In this document: positions 1 to 12,100 of the stretch, piece by piece
How positions within the stretch are numbered: the first letter of the stretch is position 1
How the letters are laid out: each line of letters opens with the position of its first letter
Assembly (NCBI GenBank): GCA_002633005.1
Contig: NMRA01000066.1
Coordinates: forward strand, 190,269-254,268
Source of the DNA: Phoronis australis
Lineage: Eukaryota; Phoronida; Phoronidae
DNA: 64,000 nucleotides
Direction: 5' to 3'
Translations under genes and position numbers: made by a program
Notes under the pieces: generated by a model
Seen by the model: only the letters and a program-made list of their open reading frames with translations
What the model was told of the DNA's origin: nothing
Databases searched by the model: none

Positions 1-2
1 AT

Positions 3-1877
3 GAGCAAGTCAAGTTGAACAAACAATCGACACTTCCGCAAACATCCAAGAACCAGGATGAGGCCAAAGAGACCTCTATTGGAAGACTGGAGCAAAGGCT
101 TAGGCGAGAAATTATGAACGAGATGAGGGAAAAACTTAGAGGTGAAATTCTTAAGGAAAGAGAAACTAATAATTCAAGAATCTTGGTACAAGAACAGTCA
201 ATGGCGTCTGTCCGTCAGTCCTTGTCTAAAATCAAAGCCGGTCTTGCTGCTGCTCATCGCTTGTCTAAGTCGGCAGATGTGAAACGCCGAATAAGAGAAT
301 CATTCGGCATCATCGATGGATTGCTATCGACGCCTTCGGCAACGGCAGAGTTAGACAATCCGCCGATATTACCTAAAACAGACAGCCCCTCCATGTCGCC
401 TGTTTGCCCCGAAAAGTACAAAGGATCAACATTCGGATATCCGTACTTCTATAACGGGTTTGACATGGAGAAATGTGCGAATAAACGAGGTTTCTTTGAA
501 ATTATTACTATACTGCTGGACTTCCACGAGGAAGACGGGAGTCCAAAAAGTTTAATGAAAGTAAAAAGGATTTTGAATAACATTAAAAAGTATTATGCAA
601 ATGTTTCCGTTATCGTAACAGAAAATGGAAACTTAAATCTTGAACGATCTTCAACAATGGACGTCGTAAAAATGCCTGCCTCGGCGTCAGGCGGGTTAGC
701 TTGGAAGACGTTAGTCGAACGAGCTCAAACAGATTATGTTTTCATAGGGCGAGATCTTGACTACTTTGACTGGAACGCACGCCTTGAGCGTCTTGTGCGC
801 GAAATATACTACTTAAACGTCCCAGTTGCCGGAAGTTCAACTCGTATTGAGAACGGCCATTGGTCAATGGCTTGTCAACAACTGGTGTATCGAAATTACA
901 CGCTGACGTTCCGTAATGGATATGATATATCACAACACGAATGCGTGTACTGTGATTACGTCAGTGGACCATTTGTAGCTGTGAAGAGTTACCTATTGCA
1001 CAATCCACTGAACGAAATACTTGGTCGCCATGCAGTTTTCGAAGATCTGTTCTTGAGGACGTATTTGCAGGGGAAGCTGTCAATCGTTTGCCCGGATACA
1101 ATGAATTACATCAACGACAATTCAGTGAATCAAAACGACAGATCTAACTGGCTTCCTCTTGCCCGACATTACCAGTTAAATCGAATCTACCTGTCATCTG
1201 GCAAGATTCACATATTCTCCTGTGGTGAAGTTGCAACTACTGGCAAAACGACAGGAATGGCGTTATCACCATGCACCATGCAAGAGCTGGCGAATGCCAT
1301 CAAGTTTTTTATGGGAACATGTGAAAAGGAGAACATCGTATGCGAACTTCAGGAGGGCACTCTGCTGGGGGCCGTAAAATTCAACAAGGTGCTACCATGG
1401 GAGAGAGACGCTGATTTGACCTTTTTTACCGGAAACTATTCAGCATTGAAAAATTTGCAGCAGTCGTTCTCTGTTGCCGGATATTCACTCAGTGACAGCG
1501 GAGGAGTTTGGTGCTGTGTGGACGGCAGGAAAGCCGGCGGCAAATTTATGATGGGATCGGGCATGTGGAACATTGAAGTTTACGGTCAGCATATAATGGA
1601 CACGGAAAAGCTGGCCAATCTTAGCATGCCTCCCACAAAAGTGTTCTTTGACGGCATGTGGGTTAGCGTTCCGCGGAATCCTGGCCTTTATGTGCGGAAT
1701 AGATACGGAAGGGAAGTTTATCGTCACGCTCAACACTGGATGACCAGGGGAATGACAAGTGGTTGGGATGTTTATAAAACGGCCACGTTTTCAGCATGTC
1801 CACAAACCGGCTCTCACATGTGCCTGGACCAATACATAACGGACGGTAATCTTCAGTTTGAGGTGCCAACACCTTGA
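3..1877 (+). CDS. Fukutin-related (FKRP/LicD-type) phosphotransferase, 5'-partial
   Basis: The reading frame is open from base 3, the window edge, to a TGA at 1875-1877, giving about 624 residues. The ATG at base 1 is in another frame that stops at once, and the first in-frame Leu (TTG at 15) is not a credible eukaryotic start, so the true start, probably with a membrane anchor, lies to the left. Numbering from base 15, residues 20-60 are Arg/Glu-rich and likely a coiled stalk. About 130-400 form a glycosyltransferase-like region (DYVFIGRDLDYFDWNARLER). From about 420 comes a LicD nucleotidyltransferase-type domain with EGTLLGAVKF and the acidic pair RDADL (D465, D467). This stem-plus-LicD order is that of FKRP, a Golgi enzyme that transfers ribitol-5-phosphate from CDP-ribitol to alpha-dystroglycan glycan. 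Family assignment is firm. The exact donor and acceptor are inferred. No intron is visible. Confidence 0.88.
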   Translation, partial: EQVKLNKQSTLPQTSKNQDEAKETSIGRLEQRLRREIMNEMREKLRGEILKERETNNSRILVQEQSMASVRQSLSKIKAGLAAAHRLSKSADVKRRIRESFGIIDGLLSTPSATAELDNPPILPKTDSPSMSPVCPEKYKGSTFGYPYFYNGFDMEKCANKRGFFEIITILLDFHEEDGSPKSLMKVKRILNNIKKYYANVSVIVTENGNLNLERSSTMDVVKMPASASGGLAWKTLVERAQTDYVFIGRDLDYFDWNARLERLVREIYYLNVPVAGSSTRIENGHWSMACQQLVYRNYTLTFRNGYDISQHECVYCDYVSGPFVAVKSYLLHNPLNEILGRHAVFEDLFLRTYLQGKLSIVCPDTMNYINDNSVNQNDRSNWLPLARHYQLNRIYLSSGKIHIFSCGEVATTGKTTGMALSPCTMQELANAIKFFMGTCEKENIVCELQEGTLLGAVKFNKVLPWERDADLTFFTGNYSALKNLQQSFSVAGYSLSDSGGVWCCVDGRKAGGKFMMGSGMWNIEVYGQHIMDTEKLANLSMPPTKVFFDGMWVSVPRNPGLYVRNRYGREVYRHAQHWMTRGMTSGWDVYKTATFSACPQTGSHMCLDQYITDGNLQFEVPTP

Positions 1878-2228
1878 CATACTTTCCTTCAAGACGGCAC
1901 AACTACATACTTAATATAACAAACGTCAGCAGTGCCACTTGCAACTAATTCGGGTTTTCAATCACATCTGTTTACGATCTTGCCAAATGCGCATAGTTCT
2001 TGCCGAGATAACTGTGCATGGACATGGGAATCCAGTTTAAGTCCATGAATGAAAATCACCGTATATTTAGGTCCATGCAACAGTATTCGAAATATTTTTA
2101 CTCAAGTGCATTGCACGCAGGCGAATATAGCCTACATATGCTTCACTTGCAGGCAAGTGAAATTATCTCCCCGTACGTAGCAGGTGTTTCCTATGTGTCC
2201 TTTTCTAGTATTTGCACGCCTACTCTCC

Positions 2229-2234
2229 ATTAAA
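2229..2234 (+). terminator. Possible poly(A) signal of the LicD-type gene (ATTAAA)
   Basis: ATTAAA lies 352 bases after the stop codon and is the first usual poly(A) hexamer variant I see downstream. It is a weak, single-motif call. Confidence 0.3.
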
Positions 2235-2280
2235 AATGATTTTTTGACAAAAAACGTAATTTTATAGAAATTAGCTGCAG

Positions 2281-2345
2281 CGAAAAATCGAACCCACCAG
2301 TTTCGCGGTTATCGCCCTGCCGCTGAGCCAAATCCCACGCGCGAA
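2281..2345 (-). repeat. tRNA-like sequence, possible SINE head
   Basis: On the minus strand the stretch contains TTGGCTCAGCGGCAGGG, which fits the pol III A box (TRGYNNARNNG), and about 25 bases later GGGTTCGATTTTT, close to the B box (GGTTCGANTCC). The A-to-B distance is shorter than in a real tRNA and no full cloverleaf forms, so a tRNA-derived SINE fragment or tRNA pseudogene is more likely than a working tRNA gene. Confidence 0.4.
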
Positions 2346-5040
2346 GTATCAGAGTACTAATCAGAGCTAATTCCCATTTGATAAATGACAACATTTTTAA
2401 GTGCACAAAGTCTGTTTAATTCACATGCTCTTTTAAAAAGCTGCTCCTTGGTTTTTGCTCATATGATTAGCATACAGATGCATGTACATAATTACAAATG
2501 TAGAGGGGAGTTTCGCGTGTAGCTGCATGGACCTAAGTACGCGCGTATACGGTAAGAGAGAATAAGTTGGTTTATATATATCGTGAATGGTTCCATAACA
2601 TTCCACTTAATCTTCTTAACTTCGCAAGCTGAGTGTCTCATCAAGCGAATAGACTAAACCTATTCAATGAGCTAGAATTTAGCTAACTTGTCTACTGTAG
2701 TAATTACGCAAATTGTAAAGGCGATGATCCCGATCAATAGGTCGAGGCATTGTTTTAGACGCAGGCTTGATGTGAAGCGAGTTGCTTATTCCGTATTCCA
2801 TCTTTCTGATCTGAGAACGTTTTTAATACGAACTTCGAGACGAGGCTTGTGTCAGCTCTGGGATCTCAAATAATGATTTTCTCTTTTTGTGTGTTTAATT
2901 ATGAACACGGTCAAAGAGTAGGTTACTCGTATCATTCCACGAAAAGGCAGATGAGGGTTAATGTGTCGTTTTCAATGCCATGTTACATGAATTGCTCAAC
3001 CGAGTTGTTAATGACGAACTGTTACGGAATAAAATGGCTGCATTCGATCATCTAATCTTGCTTGCTCCGGATCAGATGAGTCAATCGGCTGAGACATCTT
3101 TCTGGATTGCGAACCGGAAGTCACCATCGGAAACCAATCAAATGTCCAGCTATTAAGGTCGACCCAGCTGACTCGGTATTTGAATGAATCGAGTGCAGAC
3201 AAAGTGAAAGTAATATTGTACGCCTTGTGTTGTTCTTTCATAAAAAAAATCCGCGGGCCATTTCTGTGCGATACGTTTTGTGCAATGAAACGTTTCGCAA
3301 GATCATGCATACGAAGTCGATGTCTAGGCTACATATTTGTTTTCAACCCAACGCAAAGAAACTGCCATGATGAAAATTAATGACAAAATGGGTAGCGCCG
3401 CTTGGTAGACTAAATTTCATGCGAGTAGAATAACGAGAACACGCAAAATTAGGCGAGTGAAAGACGTGTTTCGCGGGTATGCTCAAAGGCTCGTAACCTC
3501 ACTAACATGACCCAGCAAAATGGCGTCTTCTGAAGTGATTGGTCGATGAGCCTGGAAACGTGAATTGTGGGATTGAGTTATGTAATATAATTCGCAGTTT
3601 CCTTCCATACATTAAGTGAACATTTCTGGCCACATGGACAAGGACGAAGTCTTAAGTCTACGTGACGCAAATGACATTTCGACATTATTTTACGAAATTG
3701 CTTATATATGTACGCTTTATGTTCTATATAATCCAAAGGTGGACTACTTTGTTCGTGGAACAAGCCGTCAAACGTTTTCGACGAAAGGAAAAAATCTTAT
3801 ACAGGGAGTGCTTACGTATTAGGCAGTTTCTCAAGTTTTAGATGCATGGAACTCAGCTCCCGTTTCGCCTATGTACCACGCCATCATGGCGTCAAAGTCG
3901 ATAGGTGTGGAAATTCTAACTAAAACCTTCTCGCATTAGCACGCCCACTTATATGCGCCCTTATGTATCTTCTGGAGCAAAACCGATTCAGAGAGGGTCT
4001 GCTGAAGCACGTTTCGGAGGACAATAACCTGATGGGATAAAAGTCAAACAATTTGCTAATGAACAGGTGGCAATTGGGAGGGAGACAGATTATTTCGTTA
4101 TAAAATACCTATATTTGTAACACATATAAGTGGATCTAGGAAAGGATAGGTCGAGAAGTTCTTGACGCCAAATTATGATCAAACGTATCATCGGATTATT
4201 ACCAAGGTTCTCCTGCGAAAAATAACCCCCGATACATTTTTGGCAGAACCTGTACTTATCATGAAAAGGAACAGTCGCTCAAATCAGTAATCATATAGTG
4301 TATTTGTGGCAGATTTGCCTGTATTTCTAGTAGATGATGTAACAGTAGACTCGGGAGCATGTGTCGGGAGATGTTTTACCAAACCAGTGGCGTTCGACGT
4401 TAGCCTGTTTGTGCTTGCAAATCGAAAGACACTGAAAGCTTGATCTTCTGCCTGTTGCTGTTTTATCACCATTGTTATTAATTATCGATTAAACACAGTT
4501 GTCATAAACGAAAACACATTCAAAATAAACAACTGAAAATATTACAGTCGATATTAGAAGGATATAGGCACACATTACATTACCTTTATATTGAGAATAT
4601 GTCTAACGGACAACGTGCGAATGACAGATTAAGCTCATGGCGACTTGAACTGCAATTGGAGGAGTGTCCAGAACGCAACATTCTTATTGGTCAATCACAC
4701 CTGTCATTCATTTTCAGGCGTAAGGACAATTGTTTATCAGGGTCGAATGGCAGCTGGTTCAAACAATCCTGGGGGTGTCTGATCTCAAACAGAGCCGGAC
4801 ATAGCCAGCTGCATTCGTTGGTACACGGTTGTCCAATCTCGAACCAGCGCCCGCTATGCTGCCGCGGCAAGACAGCAATCAGGGGTACGTTGACGAGGCA
4901 AGGGGCGAAAAAGCAGTAATACATTAAAATTAATTGAAAATATACAAAGGGAGAGAGAAAATGTAAAAATGGAAGACGAGAGAAAATAAGGAGTTTTTGG
5001 TGTCATTGTAATTGTTTATGAGATGATGGTTACAGAAAAT
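2346..5040. other. Intergenic, no gene recognised
   Basis: Only short unrelated open frames occur here, none longer than 106 codons and none with a recognisable domain or a convincing pair of splice sites. I see no tRNA, terminator or repeat copy that I can support. Confidence 0.6.
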
Positions 5041-5062
5041 ACACACACACGCACACGCACAT
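5041..5062. repeat. Short CA/CG microsatellite
   Basis: Degenerate (CA)n with interspersed CG steps, about 22 bases, just left of a dispersed repeat and the THAP relic. Confidence 0.7.
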
Positions 5063-5067
5063 TGTGA

Positions 5068-5160
5068 CTGTAACAGCGTTTTTGAGATTTTACCCTGAAC
5101 ATTTATTTCAAATAAAATTTTGTCATGTTATTGATACTGCTGTTGGGCTACGAATGCACC
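5068..5160 (+). repeat. Dispersed repeat, related to 40571-40665
   Basis: The two stretches share the order TGTAACAGCGTTTTTGAGAT (here) versus CGTAACACTGTTTTTGAGAT, then a match around GATATTGATACT, then ATGAGTGTACCTT-like sequence. The copy at 40.6 kb lies in TRAP1 intron 4. Here it sits directly upstream of the decayed THAP sequence, so it may be part of the same old transposon. Confidence 0.5.
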
Positions 5161-5429
5161 TTGCACGTGCGGCGCTACCTTGCGATAACTTCGATGACGA
5201 CAGCGTCACCTCCAGTGTACTTCGATGTTCATGAACTACCGAAGCTAGTATGGACGATCCAGTTAAAGGAGAATGCCACCCGATTTATTAGTCTTTTTTA
5301 CCGTCTTAGTCGGTCTATATCCACATCGCTTCTTATACGGTCGACCTCACCTTGCCGAGAGGTGTCGCGTTAACCTGTGAGGAAGGTGAGAAACGACGCA
5401 GCGACGTCAGTGGTTCGTCTGCAGAGTGA

Positions 5430-5760
5430 ATGCCGCTATATTGCGGTGCATCGTTCGGCCCTTGTCCGAACAATGAAGCTGCGAAAAAAGCGGATATACC
5501 GTTTTTTCTCGACTTCCTCGAGAGACCGAAATGCTTAGGAAGTGGCTCGCAGTAGTGAAGAATGAAAGGTATGCTGATAATAGCAAGTATGAGGCCGTCA
5601 AACATCTCCTTGTCTGTGGCCGGCATTTCGTCTACAGTGATTTCTCTGACGAATTCCGGCTTACCAAAGAACTATCCATACGTTCCGTTGCCTGTGCATG
5701 TTCACGGCGCCTCTCTAGTATTTCTTGATCAGTGTATTCCGGTTCAAACTGATAGCCTGT
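5430..5760 (+). pseudogene. Decayed THAP-domain sequence, probably a transposase relic
   Basis: An ATG at 5430 opens a frame with two cysteines (CGASFGPC) and a D-I-P-F-F block like the early part of a THAP zinc finger. About 100 bases on, the match moves to another frame at 5531: RKWLAVVKN, then VCGRHFVYSDF and RLTKE, which match the THAP pattern W...C-x2-H-F-x3-D-F. The last part shifts frame again. At least two frameshifts are therefore needed, and the Cys spacing at the start is odd. THAP domains bind DNA in P-element, Kolobok and host regulatory proteins. No terminal repeats or catalytic domain were found next to it. Confidence 0.55.
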
Positions 5761-8658
5761 GAAACCTACTAACGATCTGACCCGTGAAGTCTTCGTCGCC
5801 CCGAGCTCTTGACTAAGTCGGCATTGGTGCCGGGCGAGTTGCCATGTAGACGTTTATTTGTTCTGCGTTCTCTTTCAAAATGAATTATTCTCATCCTCAC
5901 CAATGCTTATCTGAAACTGAAACAAAGTCTGTCTCATTAGATACAATTTGTAATGCCTTGGAGTGCTCGTGAGTGCAAATGTTTTGAGAAGCCAGCAATG
6001 AATAAACCACTGCGTTACCAGCGTTTAATGCCGGCAACTAAGGTAGCCTAAAATGACCGGGCACCGAGGCCGTGTGAGCGCATGCTAATTCAGTGTTTGC
6101 TGACAGAAAGCTGTTGTGAAACAATTACTCGATTTTATATGCTATGGTCACATGTTAGGGGAATCTTTATTTAGAAATGCAAATACATTATTCAAATCAT
6201 TGTTACTGTACAACCTTTACCTTGATCGTGATTGGAAGGGGAACCCGAATTCGCGGTCCCCGACAAGTAAGTAGATTTTCAGTTTCGTGGCTAATTCACA
6301 TAAATAATTATGTGCACATTATTTCCTTGGCTTCCTATTATATTATAGTATTTTGGTGACTTCAAGGTTTAGTTTCCAACTCAAGCTGGTTTATGTTCCT
6401 GCCAGTCCCGGCGGCCGCGACGGGCCTGATTTGGTTCTGAGCCTCTCGCCGGGATAACGAGTCATGAGTCCAGCCGCGACGCCGGGCCTATTGATCGGGT
6501 TCCGAGCCACTGGTCGGGATAACAAGCGTTTTTTGCGTTTAGAACACAGATCTAGGTTCTCCTGTCTGTATTTCACGGAAGAATACTTCCAATTTATCTC
6601 CGAACAGACACCAAACTCCTGCTTCGGACCTTGGTAAATTGGTCTGCCGAATTTTGTAGGCTACGGTGTTTCTAAATACTAGTAAATCCGTAACAGCAAA
6701 ATTAAACAACACGTTCTTATAAGAATTTGGTTTATTTTTAAGGGTTTTACATCAAAGTTTGATGATTTATTGGTGTTAAATATTGAATTCAAGCGATAAG
6801 CTGACACCACTAACCCGTGTTGTGAACTGCTGAACAGACTGCGTGTGAAACCAATTACGCCATTGGATAATTTCAACACCTCCGTCTGCCGTCAGGTGGC
6901 GGGTAACGCAGCCGAACGTGCCGTTATAGAGTAGAACTACTCGATCTAAATTGCCTACAAAAAACGTTGTTTTTTTAGGTGGCATTCTCCTTTAACTGCG
7001 CTGTTTACGTCGATGCTCCGCTCAGACTAGAGTTAAGTCAATATGAAAGNAGAACGCGTCTGGCGCACGTCAGGTTGATCATCCTGGTAGAAGTTTACTG
7101 AATGTGTCTAAAATATAGATTTTCGGGAACAACAATCTTAACGAGCTGTGTCACATGATAGAGCGACCTCGTCAAAGAAAACATTATTTGGGCATAGGTC
7201 GCGAATGGACCTCACTTTTAGTGCAGCGAATGTGAAAGAAAGCATTGGTGCACGAGAAATTGTTAATTGATATTTCAAGACGTTTTAAAGACTGTGATTA
7301 TGTTTACTACAAGCTGTATTCACACGACAATCAATTTATAACGTTGCTGAAACGTTTTGGCTACAATGTTTTAGGAAAAAACTTCAGACAGCAGGAGAGG
7401 AAACGTGTGGCTACCTCAATTGGAAAATGTGAAACTTATCGAAAATAGCGCTAGCACGTAATCACAGTGGTAGCTTCATCAAGCTGTCAATGGCCGGTCA
7501 ATTTGCACCTCCGAGCCTATCTTTCGCTCTCAAAAATGTGTTTGTAAATAATGGAGAGCTGAACCACACTAACACAACTTTAGATATATGGCTATCACCC
7601 AAAAATGCAATGTAACATACATCATTCTGTAGATATGCAAGTTTAGGCACTTGGCGCGGGAAATGTGTTCTCCATGACGTTGTCTTCTTCAGTCCCTTCC
7701 ATAACCGACACTTGGGATTTTTCGCCGTCACTGTCCAAGTTGTGAAGACACATTGTATGGCCAAGAGCACAACTCGAAAGACACAGCATCAGGTTAGAAA
7801 TCAATGTACATCGTGTCTAAAACTAAAGAAGCTAAGTTGATGCAATGTCGGCCAGTGTGGGCTACACGACAAATAAGCAGCCGGCGGCCATGTTTTCAGT
7901 CTACTCTATAGACACTGTGAGCTCTAGTTTAAGTACTTCCGGAGTTCCCGACTTTTTACTCTTTTTCTCATCAAAGCTTTTTGGCTTGAACTTAAATCTG
8001 AGTCCTTTTCACACTTCATGCCGCTAAATCATGTTGACGTAGTTGAGTTGAATGGCAGCTGCCGAATAGGAATTTATATCGGCCGCGACGCGACACCATT
8101 CGCTTTTCTTTTTTCACTGGGAAAAAGCATTATTACGTATGTGTGCCACATATCATAGACTATATTACATGCGCACTAACTACGACCAACACTATAAGCT
8201 GCGAAATCAGTATTTACTGCCAGCGCCTGTGTAATGTACGTTTTAGTTCCGGCGAGAACGTCATGTGTTCATTAATCGGAAGTTGAGTTATGCTTTGGAA
8301 GAGAATGGCTCCTCCTCTGAAAATTTCATAGGAAAATATTGTAGTTGCGGGTCTGTGTACACGTTGAAACGTTCCTGCTAAAATGCTTTGCTTTAACACG
8401 ACAAAAGCGTTCTGACTGAACCTAAAAACGTTTCACTCTTAAGCCTTGATTTCACACAACGAATTAATCAAAACAATTTGAACTTAAAGCGTTTTAATTT
8501 AAAACATCCCAGTTAAACATTTTGAGATGTTCTTCTGAATGCAGCTACAGACTTAATAAAAAAATCACAAGAGCAGCAGAAGCTTCTTAAAAACAACTGA
8601 AAGTCAACAAAAAGGAAAATAACATAATTTTCAAAGCATAAAAACACCAACCTTTAAA
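5761..8658. other. Intergenic, no gene recognised
   Basis: Apart from the tandem duplication at 6411-6525 I see no supported gene. One ambiguous base (n) is at 7050. The longest open frames, for example 7245-7448 (+) and 7498-7770 (-), have no recognisable domain. Confidence 0.55.
6411..6525. repeat. GC-rich tandem duplication, two units of about 60 bp
   Basis: Unit 1 (6411-6464) and unit 2 (6471-6525) both read roughly CCGCGACG.CGGGCCT, then GGTTC.GAGCC, then CGGGATAAC.AG. The repeat stands out as GC-rich within an AT-rich neighbourhood. Function unknown. Confidence 0.6.
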
Positions 8659-8664
8659 TTTATT
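8659..8664 (-). terminator. Possible poly(A) signal of the LRR/EF-hand gene (AATAAA)
   Basis: On the minus strand AATAAA lies about 470 bases beyond the TAA stop at 9133-9135. This would give a 3' UTR of about 0.5 kb. Confidence 0.4.
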
Positions 8665-9132
8665 ACAAATAATGGGTTATAGTTGTACAAAATAGCAAAA
8701 TATATCTATTTCTGTTGCTCACAGAAACGCTCGGGCGTTATTTGTGATATTTCGACTCGCCCGCTAAAAGATTGCACGAGGAGCAGTTGCATAATTTTCG
8801 CAATATGACAAACGTTAGCCAATACTCAGCTCTTTATACAGGCCACGGAAGAGTTGGTTCAACGACTAGACAAAGGAAATCTTTTCGTTGCGGACTTTGA
8901 TTAGTCACGTACACGTAAGTGGCGAGATCGGTTATTTCCAATTTACTTCGAGAGTAGGAATCACATACCATGTTAACTAATTGAGGAAGGCAGTACAGCC
9001 GGTCTTTAAGTTTCGTTGCAGAAGAACTCTATTGCTAGGCTAAAACATTGCACTTTTTCGAACGTCCCTCTATCAGCAGTTCTTGAAGAGAAAACGCAAC
9101 GGTCGTCATCCGTTGATCCGAAGAATGCAGAT

Positions 9133-12100
9133 TTAAAATTTCTTTTTGAATCGGGACTTCTCAGCCTCTTTTTGTTGTTTGTCTTGCTGCTCCTTTAGTT
9201 TTTTCTGCTTTAACTTTTTCGCCAACATTTGACGCCTGTAGATCTTTTCACCATTTGATAATTCCCTGTAAGAAGAATATGTGAATATATTATAACAAGA
9301 CTTTGAAATAGCGCTGATTGGTTCCTGCACTACATTCTCCCCTGTCAATAAGAAGACACAGAAAGCAATAATCAGGGTCTAGTTTCTCAGAGCTTCACTT
9401 GTTTTGATTTTCTGCAAAAAACCAGTTAACGGATGGCCTAGCTTGTTTCATGAAAATCTGGATTACGCCGAACGTTAGAAAATGTGTCCATTATGTTCGA
9501 GACGGTCGCCTAGCTTTTCCGTTGCCACAAAAGCAAAAACAAGACGTGATTGTAAGTTCTCATAACAATGGAGGCAAGTTTTATGAAGTTTTGGTACCTG
9601 CATATGTTGCAAATTTTCTGTTTTTGTTACAGAAAAGACAAAATCGCTTCTGCTGAATTATCCCTGCCTAGGAAGACAAACAGAAGAAGAAAGCTGATGA
9701 GTGCCACCACATGTAGATTACGACAACATCTGAGACGTGTGACCAATGCAAGCGTATCTGCTGAAAGGATAATCTACTTGACTCACTGACTGAACACTAG
9801 ATCAAAATAAATGTGGACGGCAATACCGAGATAACGTGCCGCGGACCCAACACAACCGTGATCTCGTGCTTCGCTTGTAATGCGTGGGGGTATCTAGTGA
9901 AGATATGCCTGACCTTGCGTTTCCAAGATTTGAATAGGGGTGTCCGAGACTAGTTTCGCCCCGTTTTCCGTAGAAAAGAAATAAGAATTTATGACAACCT
10001 GTTAGCTTCATTGAAAATCATTGGAAGACTTAAGAATTTTCAGGAGTCTGTTTGGGATGTGCAGTAGAGGACTTGACTGCGATTACAAAACTGCAGATTA
10101 CATTTGAAGTGACCAGGTATCAAAGGCCGAGCTTTCTGAACTTTGCCGTTGTCTCACGTTTTATGCTTTCAATAACATCTCATGACAAGTCTTGTCAGCA
10201 ATATAGATGAACAGAACAACCGATAAGTGATTGGTGTAAATATCTGTGCTCTCGTTCGTGTATATATGTACCTTTGCGTTCGTGCGTGCGCGTGCGAGTT
10301 TCTGCTCCAATAAATTTGGACAATATATTCCAATGTTTAATAATTACGCTTTCACCACGAGCTGTTGAACATATGTCGACCTAGCCCTGCCATTAATAAC
10401 TCCTAACAAGATTTAAGAATAATTAATAAATATTGCATAGCCCTGAAGCGTGATGCACTACATGAATACCCAATAGTGAAACGTAATGCATCTTGCAAGA
10501 AAACCGAAAAGGAAATAAGAAACTTGCTAACGAGTGAAGAGTCCACTAATTTGAACTCACAAAGAACAAATATGTGATTTCCGACAAGTGGTATGGTAAC
10601 TAAGCTGTACCTTGCTGTTGCAGGAAATGTGTCCAATTGCTGAGGCCAACCTAGGCTAGGTTTTCCCGAATCAGCAACAGTGCCCCCATCAATTAATTTT
10701 TGAAGTGAAACCTTATCATTGAAACAAGCATCAAAATCAATCTGATATGAGAAGGCGGGACTTGTTATCCCTTTGTCTATCGCGTCATTTACCAACTGCT
10801 AACAACTTACGCAAGATCTACTTCCCCGTCACCGTCTGTATCTAAGACAGTTATCAAGTCATCTAACTGGGATGACGTCAGAGGAGCATCAACACCCTGG
10901 AATAGATTTCAAACAAATACAGTCACAGTGTCAAGTGAAAAATTCTTCTCTTTCAGCCTCCGAAGCTGAAAATGGGAAAATGGTATGCAAGACATTCGCG
11001 AGTAAATCTCTTCTCGTAAGAAACTTCCTCTGCGGAACACAGTCCACTTCACTTCCCAGATTCTGATTGGTAACCCGTTGTTTGTTCTAAACACTCCAGT
11101 CTTGAGTTAATAATACATTGAGACTCGGTTGTATTTGTGACTTACAACAAGGGTCCGTTATAGCTGTGATTTATCGGCAAATAGCTACGAGTATGAAGTT
11201 TTCAAGCTATTTCAATACTTACAATGAGACCAGCTTTGAACTCGTCTCTACTGACACTGTTACTTCCGTCGGTGTCCAGCCTTTTGAAGAGATCAACGAC
11301 ACGCATGCCCTCTTTTGCCATGAAGTCGAACAAAACTTTTCGGGGATCGATGTCGACTATTCCATTTTTCGCGTGTTTCCTTAGTTCCCTTTTCTTTATT
11401 AAAGGCCCGTGTAATACTGTTATGTTTCGAATAAACTTCAGCTTTTCAAGCGAGTCGTAAAATTCGTCATCAACAACGATGTCCTGTCAAAGATTAGAAA
11501 AATAGCATCAAATTATTAATAGTTTCTGAACGGTGATAAAACGCACACGTGTGAACGGAGATAAAACGTGCACGTGTGAACGGAGATAAAACCTACATGA
11601 GAAAAAGATTCAGAACAAAATAGAAATCTTACATTCTTTGAAGGCAGACAACTCATAAACAAAACAAAAAAATAGGGCAATTGAAAACAATCTCTTTGGG
11701 TTTCCTCAAGGTTTGGGACATATGTATCGCCCAATCTCCTGTAAAGAAATAGGAGGACAGGTTACGTATGAAGCTGTAATAGCGGCCACTTATTCTGGCG
11801 CAACTGAGGTAATTGTCAACAAGCCGTGCAGTAATACATGTGCTTGAAGCAGGCAAAGAGAGGTAAAAAGCCTTACCGTGAGATCTAGAAACTCGAGTTT
11901 TGATTGGCTGTGTTTCGTGATTATTCGTAGAATTATCGTAGCGATTTGGGGTTGAAAGGGATTCTTTGCCAGCTGAAAGTATAATCACAAGTTATGTTAA
12001 AGAGAGAAAAAAAACAGTCACACAAACAAAGTGATGCGGTGCAGAATGCGCACCCCACTCTCTCTACACGTTCCCAAACATGGTACGGACGACGCTTAAA

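Noticed and set aside
4599-4924. Opposed frames of 106 and 77 codons
   Set aside because: They overlap on opposite strands, show no domain or splice signals, and are of chance length for this composition.
7050-7050. Ambiguous base n
   Set aside because: A single uncalled base, probably an assembly or consensus artefact with no gene affected.
10403-10795. 130-codon open frame on the minus strand just after the second EF-hand exon, considered as its continuation
   Set aside because: Joining it to exon 13 in the required phase gives an immediate stop, whereas the exon at 9265-9133 joins in frame and completes the EF-hand.
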